Of a stretch of DNA of 54,110 nt, positions 1 through 8,033 are shown in pieces. Each line of letters opens with the position of its first letter. Positions within the stretch are counted from its first letter, which is position 1. The notes under the pieces are model-generated. The model made no database searches and had not been told where the DNA came from. It saw only the letters and a program-made list of their open reading frames with translations. The position numbers and the translations under genes were made by a program. Origin of the DNA: Candidatus Aenigmatarchaeota archaeon (GTDB lineage: Archaea; Aenigmatarchaeota; Aenigmatarchaeia; GW2011-AR5; JAHLMP01); contig JAHLMP010000005.1 of assembly GCA_018920315.1 (NCBI GenBank), positions 1-54,110 of the forward strand, read 5' to 3'.

Positions 1-1
1 C

Positions 2-193
2 AATGTTGGTCATATCCATACCTGTACATTAAGAGCTTTAGTAGAGTTGGGAGAATATTATAATTTCAATGTAATAAAGAAATATGGTTTAAAAATGCCA
101 TATCCCAACCCCTTTGTAAGGATTGTAGATAAAATTTTATCTAGGTTACCGCAATTATCTACAAGATACTTAGTTCTTTTTCGTAAAGAATAA
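2..193 (+). CDS. C-terminal end of a class I SAM-dependent methyltransferase (5' partial)
   Basis: Only the last 63 codons lie in the window; the frame is open from base 2 and ends with TAA. The run GHIHTCTLRALVELGEYY and the ending LSRLPQLSTRYLVLFRKE resemble the tail of type-11 methyltransferases found among archaeal cell-surface glycan genes. The SAM-binding motifs would lie upstream of the window, so the call rests on the tail alone. The next ORF, about 43 bp downstream on the same strand, also looks like part of a surface-glycan gene set, which fits. Substrate unknown. Confidence 0.55.
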   Translation, partial: NVGHIHTCTLRALVELGEYYNFNVIKKYGLKMPYPNPFVRIVDKILSRLPQLSTRYLVLFRKE

Positions 194-236
194 AATTGAT
201 GGTTTTATAATTGAATAGAACTTTTATTTTGTTTTG

Positions 237-914
237 ATGTTTAATTTTATTCTTTTTTCATTAATTTATAAAATTACATTGAGGATTAATGGAGGTGCTA
301 TTATAAAAATTGATAATATAAGTTATGAAATCGAAACTAAAAATTTGACATGGATTGATTTAAATCCAATGTATCTAGAAGAAGGTAATCACACTCTAGA
401 GATTTTAGCTAATGACAGTGCCGATATTGATGTAGTTTGGCTCTATTCCGTAGAAAGAAATGAAACCTTAGAAGATCTTTTTGCTTCTGAAGAAACTCCG
501 GCAGAGGTTTTGAATTATTCAAAAATCAACCCTACTCTCTGGAAAGTTCGGGTGAATGCCTCAAAGCCTTTTATGTTGAGCTTTGCTGAAAGCTATGATC
601 CTTTATGGGAAGCAAGGGTTTATAAAGATGGAAAGAAGGTTGAAGTCGCGAAGTCGATTCAATTATATGGAGTTATAAATGGCTTTTGGATTAATACCAC
701 TGGCGAGAATTTAGAAATAGTTATAAGATACACCCCTCAAGACTGGTTTGAAATGGGATTGGTCATTAGTGGAATTACTTTTGCTTTTTGCATTTTCTAT
801 TTGATTTATGATTGGAGAAAAAGCAAAGGTGATATATGGGCCAAGAGATTGGAAAAGAGCATTAATGAAAAAATGAGAAATTTGAAATTATTAAGAAAGA
901 TGCATAATTTTTAA
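237..914 (+). CDS. C-terminal domain of a large membrane glycosyltransferase-like protein, possibly a truncated remnant
   Basis: The 225 residues comprise an extracytoplasmic beta-rich part (about 15-160), one membrane helix (about 176-196) and a basic cytoplasmic tail. The block around 90-165 (NPTLWKVRVNASKPF, then FAESYDPLWEARVYKDG and RYTPQDWFEMG, residue runs quoted separately) matches what I remember of the C-terminal domain of large archaeal membrane proteins of the glycosyltransferase class, normally preceded by many membrane helices and a catalytic domain. Here that part is missing, and an in-frame TAG lies just upstream at 216-218. I take ATG at 237; a TTG directly before it is also possible. 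No clear ribosome binding site is seen. Either a stand-alone accessory domain or a gene remnant. Confidence 0.55.
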   Translation: MFNFILFSLIYKITLRINGGAIIKIDNISYEIETKNLTWIDLNPMYLEEGNHTLEILANDSADIDVVWLYSVERNETLEDLFASEETPAEVLNYSKINPTLWKVRVNASKPFMLSFAESYDPLWEARVYKDGKKVEVAKSIQLYGVINGFWINTTGENLEIVIRYTPQDWFEMGLVISGITFAFCIFYLIYDWRKSKGDIWAKRLEKSINEKMRNLKLLRKMHNF

Positions 915-918
915 GAGA

Positions 919-957
919 GATAAAGGAGCGATAATTAGATATAAGGAGCGATAATTT
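919..957 (+). repeat. Two tandem copies of a ~19-bp direct repeat upstream of the MNT/HEPN pair
   Basis: GATAAAGGAGCGATAATTAG is followed at once by GATATAAGGAGCGATAATTT. The repeats share AAGGAGCGATAATT and lie 70-110 bp upstream of the nucleotidyltransferase start. They could be a protein-binding site or a leftover duplication; nothing in the sequence separates these options. Confidence 0.5.
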
Positions 958-995
958 ATTAAAAATCTTACAAATATTCTAAAGGCTAAGAATAA

Positions 996-1044
996 AGTTT
1001 AAATATATATGAAAATAAGTTCATCTATATGAAAACAATTTCAT
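996..1044 (+). promoter_or_regulatory. TATA box and two ATGAA-N6-TTCAT palindromes at the MNT start
   Basis: A TATA-like GTTTAAATATATAT is followed by two imperfect 16-bp palindromes at 1009-1024 and 1029-1044, both of form ATGAA-N6-TTCAT, with centres 20 bp apart. The second begins with the start codon of the MNT gene, so the transcript is nearly leaderless and the sites cover promoter and start. Since the MNT protein has its own winged-helix-like N-terminus, autorepression through these sites is a reasonable inference. Confidence 0.5.
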
Positions 1045-1586
1045 ATGAAAGTATTATTTGGAGATCAAATACTGCTTTGAGATTGCTTCTTTTTTTCTTT
1101 GAGACACCGAACAAAGAATTTTATGAAAGGGAGATCCAGAAAAAAACCTACCTAAGTTTAGGTGCTGTGAACAAATATTTGAAATTGTTAGCAAAAGAAA
1201 AATTCCTATTTCTAAAAAAGTATGGTAGGATGAACTTTTTCAAGCTTAATAGAGATAATTTGGTTGTAAAATATTTGAAAATAGCTTATAATCTTTCAAA
1301 GCCTTTAGTTGAGGAATTAAAAGAAGTTGGCAAGAAATTTGGTATTAAAATGTATCTTTATGGTTCTGTAGCTAGAGGAGAGGATGACGAAAATAGCGAT
1401 TGGGATATATTAGTCATAGGAGATATAAGAGCAAATGAATTGGAGCCTGATATCTCTCGTATAAGAAAAAAATTTAATAAAAATATAAAACTTAGCATCT
1501 TTAGCAGAGCCGAGTGGCTCAAAATGCAAAAAATAGACCCAGCGTTTTATGAAAGAGTAGAAAAAGATAAAATTGAGCTGGTTTGA
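1029..1586 (+). CDS. HTH-fused minimal nucleotidyltransferase (MNT antitoxin-type)
   Basis: The 185-residue protein has an N-terminal winged-helix-like domain (about 20-80, including YLSLGAVNKYLKLLAKE) and a C-terminal minimal nucleotidyltransferase domain carrying GSVARG-x8-SDWDILV at about 112-133. The two Asp residues of DWD are the expected metal ligands. MNT proteins pair with HEPN partners as type VII toxin-antitoxin systems, the MNT adding AMP to the HEPN protein in the cases studied. The stop codon overlaps the start of the following HEPN gene (ATGA), so translation is probably coupled. The N-terminal DNA-binding domain next to palindromes at the start site suggests autoregulation. 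Confidence 0.85.
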   Translation: MKTISYESIIWRSNTALRLLLFFFETPNKEFYEREIQKKTYLSLGAVNKYLKLLAKEKFLFLKKYGRMNFFKLNRDNLVVKYLKIAYNLSKPLVEELKEVGKKFGIKMYLYGSVARGEDDENSDWDILVIGDIRANELEPDISRIRKKFNKNIKLSIFSRAEWLKMQKIDPAFYERVEKDKIELV

Positions 1587-2002
1587 TGAACATAGATGAA
1601 TGTATAAATGAGGGTTATTTGAGAAGAATAAATCCTCAACCAAATCTTATAGAAAAAGAATTGAAAGAAGCAGAATATGATCTAAATAGTGCTATCCGTG
1701 CAATAGAAGAAAAAGATTTCAAGTGGTGTATAATAAAATGCTATTATTCGATGTTCCATGCAGCAAGAGCAGTTTTGTTTTCAATAGGTTTAAAAGAACG
1801 AAGGCATTTTGCTATTCAAGTTGTATTAGAAGATTTAGTCAAGAAAGGTAAACTAGAGGCTATATATTTAGATTATTTCTCAGCTGCAATGGAATGGAGA
1901 GAAAATGCAGATTATAGGTACAAATATTCAGAAGAAATAGCAAAGGATATAGTTGAGAATGCTAAAAGTTTTCTACTAAGAATGAAAAAACTACTAAAAT
2001 GA
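1583..2002 (+). CDS. HEPN-domain protein (partner of the MNT gene)
   Basis: A 139-residue all-helical protein with the usual HEPN outline: two long N-terminal helices (about 22-66, with KCYYSMFHAARAVLF) and a C-terminal RENADYRYKYSEEIAKDI segment typical of the family. HEPN proteins of this type are commonly RNases acting as toxins. The canonical R-x4-6-H catalytic motif of active HEPN RNases is not evident here (only ERRHF in the middle), so activity is uncertain. It overlaps the MNT gene by four bases and forms a two-gene operon with it. The ORF opens with consecutive ATG codons; the first gives the ATGA overlap. Confidence 0.8.
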   Translation: MMNIDECINEGYLRRINPQPNLIEKELKEAEYDLNSAIRAIEEKDFKWCIIKCYYSMFHAARAVLFSIGLKERRHFAIQVVLEDLVKKGKLEAIYLDYFSAAMEWRENADYRYKYSEEIAKDIVENAKSFLLRMKKLLK

Positions 2003-2285
2003 TAAGATAAAGAGGATACGCTCTTTTTGTTCATTCTAAAATTATCTCTTTATTCAAACAATAAAGAAAAGCATAGAAAATAAAAAATCTAAACTATGAA
2101 TATTTAAAGTTTTTTAATTTTAATAGTGGTAAAATAAAATATTTTGAAAGAATTCTATTAGAAGAAATAAAAAAGTGGATGAAAAGAAAGGAAACAAAGA
2201 TAATTCAATATGTTGGATAATACTTTATTATATGAAGTGAGAATTTATAATTCCATTCTATACTTAATCTAAGATCGAAGAAGAA
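2003..2285. other. AT-rich intergenic stretch with a possible gene remnant
   Basis: No complete gene is visible. Between about 2085 and 2220 a plus-strand frame without a start codon stays open for some 44 codons and ends with EEIKKWMKRKETKIIQYVG before TAA. Its composition is protein-like, so it may be the tail of a lost gene. A T-rich stretch after the HEPN stop could serve as terminator. Confidence 0.3.
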
Positions 2286-2906
2286 TTATTCAAACCGAGA
2301 GCTTCTTATATGAGAGCTCTTCATATAATCAATAAAGAGAAGAATAACGCCTATAACCAAAAAATAGTAAGCATATATCGCTATAAGATTTGCTCTATCT
2401 TCGAAGCCTTGCGCTAAGGCTATTGCTGAAATTATTAGAAGAAATAGAGCAAAAGCTATAGGAATTCTTTCATCTAATTTTAGCTTTATGGATATAGGAA
2501 TGTATAGCAAAAGCGCAAAGAAGGAAAAATCGTGAATACTCATAGTTGGATATATTATGTAGAGAAAGAAAAGATAAACGATAAAAAGAATTGTTCTTAT
2601 AGGATGCTTTCTTGCCCATGCGATTAGTGATAGTGTTATGTCACTTAATACAATCTTCTTTGATATTTTTCTCGTTTTTGTTTTTGCTTTCTTCTTTACA
2701 CTAATTTTAATATTAAAAAGATCTATTCTTATGACTTTTGTTAGCACTAATAAAAACCCTAAAAAAGCGAGAATTACAATTAGTCTCCATTCTATTTCTG
2801 GAAGTACAAAAGGATTGTATCTTTTATATATTATAACTGCTATCGTAAATATTATGAAGAAGATGAAAACCTCTGACAAAATTCTGGTATAAAAATCTTT
2901 TTTCAT
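2286..2906 (-). CDS. Polytopic membrane protein of unknown function
   Basis: A 206-residue protein with about six hydrophobic segments (roughly 10-28, 40-58, 105-125, 127-148, 150-167 and 178-197). A strongly basic cytoplasmic loop separates helices 2 and 3 (KISVKKKAKTKTRKISKK). I recognise no family. It stands alone on the minus strand, back to back with the surface-protein gene; the ~190-bp divergent gap has room for both promoters. The ATG used here follows an AT-rich leader without a strong ribosome binding site. Confidence 0.6.
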   Translation of the reverse strand: MKKDFYTRILSEVFIFFIIFTIAVIIYKRYNPFVLPEIEWRLIVILAFLGFLLVLTKVIRIDLFNIKISVKKKAKTKTRKISKKIVLSDITLSLIAWARKHPIRTILFIVYLFFLYIIYPTMSIHDFSFFALLLYIPISIKLKLDERIPIAFALFLLIISAIALAQGFEDRANLIAIYAYYFLVIGVILLFIDYMKSSHIRSSRFE

Positions 2907-3096
2907 TTCTCTTCAAATTGAATATCTAAGATTTTATTTAAAAATTCATATAAAATTCTAAAGTAATGATTAAAAATTTGATAAAAATACTATAAATTTA
3001 TAAAAATCTCCAGGAAAAAAAAATTTATATACTCTAAAAATAATATTAAATATAAATTTGTTGCTATATAGTAATTGAATTGTAACATGTGATCTA

Positions 3097-4473
3097 ATGA
3101 AAAGGGGCGCTATATTCAAAAATTCTAAGGTAGTATCTCTTGTGCTTACATTAATCTTAGTATTTGCGATACTCTTTTCAGGACCAGCAAGTGCTGTGAG
3201 GGTTGGAATAATTGGGCTTCCAGAAACAATTAATGTTGGAGAAGAAGTAAGCTTTCAAACTTATGTTGATATTGAAACAAGCGAGCGCGTGCCTTTCCAG
3301 AATTTCACTTTGGAGATTATCCATGTAGATGGGGGAGAAAAGATTACTTGCATATTTGACATAAATGGAAGTTTGCTCGATGGCTCTAGTGAGGAGTGCG
3401 GAGCAATTAACATAACTCCTTCTCATAGTTATTTAAGCTATGGATATGGGTATCTTTTTGGCTATGGGTATGGGTATGATGGTTCTTCTTGGGGCTTTCA
3501 GAACTATACATTTGGCGAAGGTTATGGATATGGTTATGGTTACGGGTATGGTTATCCAAGCTATGAAACCTCTGAGCTTCTCTTCAATATAAGTTGGAAC
3601 ACAAACGATTTTAGTGATGGAGATTATACAATAAAATTCTATGCAACAGCAAAAAGTGGAAATAATTATTACATGTTTTCTAGCTCAGATTATACCATTA
3701 CACTTAAAAAACCAACAATCACAACAACTACAACCATATCGCAAGGGGTTTCATATCCAGTTATTGGGCCAATAAGACCTTCCACAACAGTTATTTCAAG
3801 TATGAAGGCGTTTTCATATTTAGGAAGTGCAAAAGCTGGAGAAAGCTACATATTCAACTTCTCGAAAGCGAGCGATCTGATGATAAGAGAGATAGAAGTA
3901 AGGTTCGCTTCTAATACAAGCGGTACTAGAATAGATGTTGAAAGAGTAGACTCGTTACCAAGTGGGGTGCCTTCTCCTATCGGGATAGTAGCTTCGAGTG
4001 AGGGGCTTGTCTTTTCTTACTTTATAATAAATTGCTCTGTGCCAAACAATAACATAACATTAATAACAATAAGGTTTGATGTTCCTCGTTCTTGGTTAGA
4101 AGAGAATGGAATAGATCCTAGCACCATATCATTAGCAAGATTTTCAGAAGGTGTTTGGACAAGACTCCCTACAAGATTAATTGCAATGGATGAGCGCTAC
4201 TATCGCTTTGAAGCTATAACTTCTGGATTTTCAGTTTTTGCAATCTTAGGAGAGAGGTTTGTACCAACAACTACAATAGAATTTACTACAATACCAACAA
4301 CTATTCCAACAACAGTATATGTACCAACAACCACGGTAGAAGAAGAGGGATTGAAAGAAGAGAAACGCGATATTATTATAATTATGATTTTAGCTATAAT
4401 AATAGTAGCAATTTTAGCTGTAACATTCTTGCTAAGTAGAAAGAGAGGAGGAAAAATCACACAAAGCACATAG
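3097..4473 (+). CDS. Secreted, membrane-anchored surface protein with Gly-Tyr repeats and PGF-pre-PGF domain
   Basis: 458 residues in this order: signal peptide (1-33, ending GPASA), a beta domain, a Gly-Tyr segment at about 110-160 with repeated GYG units, a Thr-rich linker, a PGF-pre-PGF-like domain (about 230-385, ending in YRFEAITSGFSVFAILG), a Thr/Pro stalk of TIPTT-type repeats, a membrane helix (about 423-446) and the basic tail RKRGG. PGF-pre-PGF domains occur in archaeal surface proteins close to membrane anchors. The stalk is probably O-glycosylated and the protein exposed on the cell surface. It is followed by a T-rich stretch and appears monocistronic. The Gly-Tyr repeat is unusual and may be adhesive or self-associating; that is inference. 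Confidence 0.8.
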   Translation: MKRGAIFKNSKVVSLVLTLILVFAILFSGPASAVRVGIIGLPETINVGEEVSFQTYVDIETSERVPFQNFTLEIIHVDGGEKITCIFDINGSLLDGSSEECGAINITPSHSYLSYGYGYLFGYGYGYDGSSWGFQNYTFGEGYGYGYGYGYGYPSYETSELLFNISWNTNDFSDGDYTIKFYATAKSGNNYYMFSSSDYTITLKKPTITTTTTISQGVSYPVIGPIRPSTTVISSMKAFSYLGSAKAGESYIFNFSKASDLMIREIEVRFASNTSGTRIDVERVDSLPSGVPSPIGIVASSEGLVFSYFIINCSVPNNNITLITIRFDVPRSWLEENGIDPSTISLARFSEGVWTRLPTRLIAMDERYYRFEAITSGFSVFAILGERFVPTTTIEFTTIPTTIPTTVYVPTTTVEEEGLKEEKRDIIIIMILAIIIVAILAVTFLLSRKRGGKITQST

Positions 4474-4529
4474 TTTTTTTCAAAATCTTTTTTTCAGATT
4501 TTAAACCTTTTCTTTAAAATTATTAAATT

Positions 4530-4796
4530 ATGAGATTAAGAAATTTAGGAACTGTAAAATTAAAAGAAGAAAATAAATTTTATACTATAATATTAGATGA
4601 TGAAAGAGAAAAGCTATACAAGTTAATAGATCATCATAATAGCCAGAATCGCTCGAGTAGAAGATATGCAAAATCATCGGTTATAATAGAGGAGCTAGAT
4701 GAAAGCGTTTCAAATTATATTGTAGATTTATTCGATTTCTTGCTTCAATATCATATTAAAAAAAGATTCGAAGTATATAGACCTTGGTTATGTTAA
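4530..4796 (+). CDS. Small hypothetical protein (88 aa)
   Basis: Unrecognised soluble protein. The N-terminus (NLGTVKLKEENKFYTIIL) looks beta-rich; the C-terminal half is helical and ends with two aromatic residues and Cys (RPWLC). A TATA-like TTTTAAAC lies about 25-30 bp before the ATG, so the mRNA may be leaderless. The opening strand motif is loosely like the repeated unit of the next gene, but the match is too short to claim homology. Confidence 0.5.
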   Translation: MRLRNLGTVKLKEENKFYTIILDDEREKLYKLIDHHNSQNRSSRRYAKSSVIIEELDESVSNYIVDLFDFLLQYHIKKRFEVYRPWLC

Positions 4797-4954
4797 GCTG
4801 ATAAATTGTAGAAATACTGTCAATAGCTTCTAAGAGCCTTTAAGTTCTACTGCAATTTTCGAAGATAAAAAAATTAAGGCGAAATCTCGTTCTAGCAAAA
4901 ACCTTTAATTTAAAATTAAAGATTAAAGATTGTAATTATTTTTCGGATGTTTTT

Positions 4955-5365
4955 ATGGAAAGGCTTAAAAGGATTGGAAAAGATGATAATGGAAAGCTAA
5001 TATATATAAGTAAAGAAGGTAGATTTTATCAGAGATTTGATATTGGTGAAGATGCTATTTTCGTTAACCTTCCATTTCCTCGAGACTATTGCCCTCATTT
5101 TGAGCTTTTATTTCCAATGGATTTTATAATTAAAGCAGGTATAGATAGCGAAGAAGGTGATAAAATGGTAAAATTAAAATTTTTGGGAATTTTTGATAAC
5201 ATAGAAGGAGGAAGGAGAGAAATATATGTAAGTGAAGAAGGAGAATATTATTATAAGGTTGTGAAAGGAAATGAGGAGCATTATTATCCTATAAGGAGCA
5301 GAGAAGAAAAGGACTACATTAATATGCATTTAGAATATATAGTAAAGCGAAAAAATCAAAAATAA
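4955..5365 (+). CDS. Hypothetical protein with an internal two-fold repeat (136 aa)
   Basis: No family recognised. The two halves look related: the N-terminal half has LKRIGKDDNGKLIYISKEGR followed by FYQRF and the second half has LKFLGIFDN, GGRREIYVSEEGEYYYKV, each ending near a Pro-Ile/Leu-Arg-rich turn. The shared pattern is K-L-x3-G-x-D-N ... IY-x-S-x-EG-x-(F/Y)Y. This suggests a duplicated small beta unit of about 60 residues. The gene is followed 25 bp later by the RHH-nucleotidyltransferase fusion and may be co-transcribed with it. Confidence 0.55.
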   Translation: MERLKRIGKDDNGKLIYISKEGRFYQRFDIGEDAIFVNLPFPRDYCPHFELLFPMDFIIKAGIDSEEGDKMVKLKFLGIFDNIEGGRREIYVSEEGEYYYKVVKGNEEHYYPIRSREEKDYINMHLEYIVKRKNQK

Positions 5366-5390
5366 AAAAGAAAATAAACAAAATTAAATT

Positions 5391-6143
5391 ATGAAGAAAA
5401 AGATTTCAATAACGATAGAAGATAGATTTCTGAAATATATAGATTCGTTAATTGATAATTCGAAAATAAAGAATAGATCTCAAGCAATTGAGAGTATTGT
5501 CAAAAATTTTCTGGAAGTTGAGAAAAAGGCCATAATACTCGCTGGTGGAAGTGAAAGCGTGCTTAGATATAAAAATACTTATAAGCCACTAATGAAAATA
5601 GAAGGTAAGGAAATAATAAAGAATACAGTAGAAATTCTATCGAAATATGGGGTAAAGGAAGTGATGATAGCAACCCCTATAGCAAATAAGATAATTCCTT
5701 TGTTTAATGATATGCAACAGGTTAATTTTATCTATATAGACGATAATTGTTCTGGTACTGCTGGAGCAGTAAAGCTTTGTGAAAAGTATATAAACTCTGA
5801 TTTTTTTGTTGTTGCAAGTGATATTTATTTTGATTTTGATTTGAATAAAATGATGATGTTTCATAAGTCACATGGAGGTCTTGTAACAATAGCAACCACA
5901 ACGACAAGATTAAATGAAAGTAAGGATCAGATAGAGTTTGAAGGTAATAGAGTTATAAAATTTGATTATGGCTCTAGAGAAAGAACCTTCTCTATAAATG
6001 CTGGCATTTATGCTATGAGTCCAAAGATTTTTGAAATCATACCAAAGAAAGGTTCTTTAGAAAAGGATGTTTTTCCAAAGCTAACGAGCGAAGGCAAGAT
6101 CTATGCGTATAATTTCTCTGGAAAGTGGATCCATATCTCTTAG
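5391..6143 (+). CDS. Ribbon-helix-helix domain fused to a sugar-nucleotidyltransferase-like domain
   Basis: Residues 1-48 form a typical ribbon-helix-helix DNA-binding unit: the strand KKKISITIEDRF, a helix, then NRSQAIESIVKNFLEVE. Residues 54-250 form a Rossmann-like NTP-transferase domain: ILAGG at 54-58, YKPLMKIEGKEI replacing the usual KP-(L/M) signature, SGTAGAV, and a D-x-D-like DIYFDFD stretch. The Arg of the classical GxGTRL loop is not conserved (SESVLRY), so catalysis is uncertain. The C-terminus stops at KWIHIS, somewhat short for the family. A DNA-binding enzyme could sense a sugar or nucleotide and regulate its neighbours: a 10-bp tandem repeat lies just downstream, before a HAD phosphatase and a PfkB kinase. 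Confidence 0.8.
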   Translation: MKKKISITIEDRFLKYIDSLIDNSKIKNRSQAIESIVKNFLEVEKKAIILAGGSESVLRYKNTYKPLMKIEGKEIIKNTVEILSKYGVKEVMIATPIANKIIPLFNDMQQVNFIYIDDNCSGTAGAVKLCEKYINSDFFVVASDIYFDFDLNKMMMFHKSHGGLVTIATTTTRLNESKDQIEFEGNRVIKFDYGSRERTFSINAGIYAMSPKIFEIIPKKGSLEKDVFPKLTSEGKIYAYNFSGKWIHIS

Positions 6144-6240
6144 ACTATTTTTCATTTTCGATATTTTCTATATTAGTAAGGTTATTTAGCTAGCAATAAC
6201 ATTACTTTTAATTCTACCAAAATCTTTAAATATTAAAAAT

Positions 6241-6280
6241 AGTATAAAGTAGTATAAAGTAATACTAAGTAGTATAAATT
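6241..6280 (+). promoter_or_regulatory. Four tandem 10-bp repeats, operator-like
   Basis: The units are AGTATAAAGT, AGTATAAAGT, AATACTAAGT and AGTATAAATT: four copies with a period of one helical turn, within the gap between the RHH fusion gene and the HAD gene. Units 2-3 also form an inverted AGTAT...ATACT pair. RHH proteins bind cooperatively to short tandem sites, so this is the natural candidate target of the RHH fusion protein. Some units could double as TATA elements for the HAD-PfkB operon. Confidence 0.55.
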
Positions 6281-6327
6281 GCCTTGCGATAAAGTTACGT
6301 TAAAATCGATTTGCAAGTTCGATATAT

Positions 6328-7104
6328 ATGTATAGAGAAAGACAAAAAGTAAGAGCTGCGTTTTTTGATGTTGATGGCGTGCTTAAAGATTACTCCCCTC
6401 AAGGCTTAGCTCAAAGATTTGAAGAAGAAGCAATAGAGGGCTTATCTAGATTAAATGAAGATGGAATAATAATAGGCTACGCTTCTGGAAAATGTTGTGA
6501 TTATTTATTCGAATGTGCCTCCTTATCAGGTACTCTATATGAGAACAGCATAATTATTGGAGAAAATGGAGGGATAATAAGTTTAAATGGCTCTAAAATT
6601 GTTTACGATAGATATATGGAAGATTTATACAAAGCAAGAGAACACTTAGAAAGATATAAAAATTCTAATAACATTTATGAGATACCGAGCAAAAAGGGAG
6701 TATGCAATATTAGAGAAGAAGATAAAGAGTCTATGATAACTTTATTATTTGATCCTAGAGAAAAAGAGATTGTAGAAAGATTTTTACATGAAAATCTTGA
6801 TTGCTTTCCTAATCTACATATTTTGTTTGGTAATTGTTATGTAGATATAAATCAAATGGGTTGTGACAAAGGTTATAGTATAAGAAAAGTTTGCGAACTT
6901 TTAGGATTGCCATTATCAGATGTGGCTGCCGTAGGGGATGGAAATAACGATATTCCAATGCTAGATTTAGTTAAACATCCTGCATGTCCTTCAAACTCAA
7001 AAGAGAATATAAAAGAGCTTGTGAGAAAAAGAAATGGATATGTTGCAAGTTATCCTATAGGAAAGGGTACTAAAGAGATTTGCTTAGAATATTTATTAAG
7101 GTAA
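6328..7104 (+). CDS. HAD-superfamily (IIB/Cof-like) phosphatase
   Basis: 258 residues. Motif I is FFDVDGVLKD (about 12-21, nucleophile in DVD), motif II lies in IIGYASGK, and motif IV is GDGNNDIPML (about 209-218) preceded by the motif III lysine in GCDKGYS. The cap between about 80 and 185 fits the C2 (IIB) type used for sugar phosphates and similar substrates. Followed after 30 bp by a PfkB kinase on the same strand, so probably one operon acting on a phosphorylated sugar. The exact substrate cannot be read from sequence. Confidence 0.8.
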   Translation: MYRERQKVRAAFFDVDGVLKDYSPQGLAQRFEEEAIEGLSRLNEDGIIIGYASGKCCDYLFECASLSGTLYENSIIIGENGGIISLNGSKIVYDRYMEDLYKAREHLERYKNSNNIYEIPSKKGVCNIREEDKESMITLLFDPREKEIVERFLHENLDCFPNLHILFGNCYVDINQMGCDKGYSIRKVCELLGLPLSDVAAVGDGNNDIPMLDLVKHPACPSNSKENIKELVRKRNGYVASYPIGKGTKEICLEYLLR

Positions 7105-7133
7105 AGTAGAAAATAATTATAAGTGTTGATTAC

Positions 7134-8033
7134 ATGAAAGATGTTTTGACAATAGGAGAATTGCTCATAGATTTTATTGGCGGAGAAGGATCTTTGGAGG
7201 AAACTAAAACTTTCGAAAAATGCTTTGGTGGTGCTCCTGGAAATCTTGCTATAGCTTGTTCAAGGCTTGGATTAAAAGTAGGAATAATCTCAAGGGTTGG
7301 CAATGATGCCTTTGGCAGATTTCTTTTAGATACTTTGAAAAGAGAAGGGGTAGATACAAGTTATATTGAGATTGATGAAAAGTATAAAACTGGCTTAGCA
7401 TTTGTCTCTCATATAAAAGAAAGGCAATTTCTTTTTTATAGAGGAGCGGAAATGTTCATTAAAGGAAGAGAAGAGTTAGATAATTTTAGATACATCTGTT
7501 TTGGCTCTATACCATTAATAACTGAAACATCTAGAAGAGCTGTTTTAAAAGCAATAAAGATAGGAAAGAAAATAGGAGCAAAAATCTGTTTTGATCCAAA
7601 CATAAGATTGAATCTCTGGAAAGAAGATACGCTAGATTGGGTAAGAAAAATTCTTGAGAAGGTTGATTTATTACTTTTGACTGAAGAGGAAGGTAAAATG
7701 ATATTTGAAGAAAGAAATCTTGAAACGCTAGTAGAAAATATAAGAAAAAAATTCGAGTTGATAGGAATAAAAATGGGAGCAAGAGGATCTATGATAATAC
7801 AAGGAAATAAGATAGTGAAAATGCCTGCAATAAGGGTTAAGGTTATCGACACTACAGGAGCAGGAGACGCATGGAATGCTGGCCTTCTATTTAGCTTGAT
7901 TAATGGTTATGATCTAATTACCTCAGCAAAAATAGCAAATATCTGCGGAGCACTTTGTGTTAGCAAGAAAGGAGCGATAACAGCATTACCAAGGAAGAAT
8001 GAAGTTTTAAGGATGTTAAAGAAATTTAGGTAA
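7134..8033 (+). CDS. PfkB-family carbohydrate kinase
   Basis: 299 residues with both PfkB signatures: an N-terminal CFGGAPGNLAIACSRLGL (about 31-48) and C-terminal DTTGAGDAWNAGLL (about 239-252), where the GAGD Asp is the catalytic base. The family phosphorylates fructose, ribose, nucleosides or related compounds; a fructokinase-like role is possible. It ends 18 bp inside the convergent DUF1624 gene. Together with the HAD phosphatase and the nucleotidyltransferase-like fusion it forms a small sugar-metabolism group. Confidence 0.85.
   Translation: MKDVLTIGELLIDFIGGEGSLEETKTFEKCFGGAPGNLAIACSRLGLKVGIISRVGNDAFGRFLLDTLKREGVDTSYIEIDEKYKTGLAFVSHIKERQFLFYRGAEMFIKGREELDNFRYICFGSIPLITETSRRAVLKAIKIGKKIGAKICFDPNIRLNLWKEDTLDWVRKILEKVDLLLLTEEEGKMIFEERNLETLVENIRKKFELIGIKMGARGSMIIQGNKIVKMPAIRVKVIDTTGAGDAWNAGLLFSLINGYDLITSAKIANICGALCVSKKGAITALPRKNEVLRMLKKFR

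Noticed and set aside
3430-3560. Tandem GGTTATGGATATG-type repeats as a CRISPR or noncoding repeat array
   Set aside because: They encode in-frame Gly-Tyr repeats of a surface protein with signal peptide and anchor; spacers and repeat lengths do not fit CRISPR.
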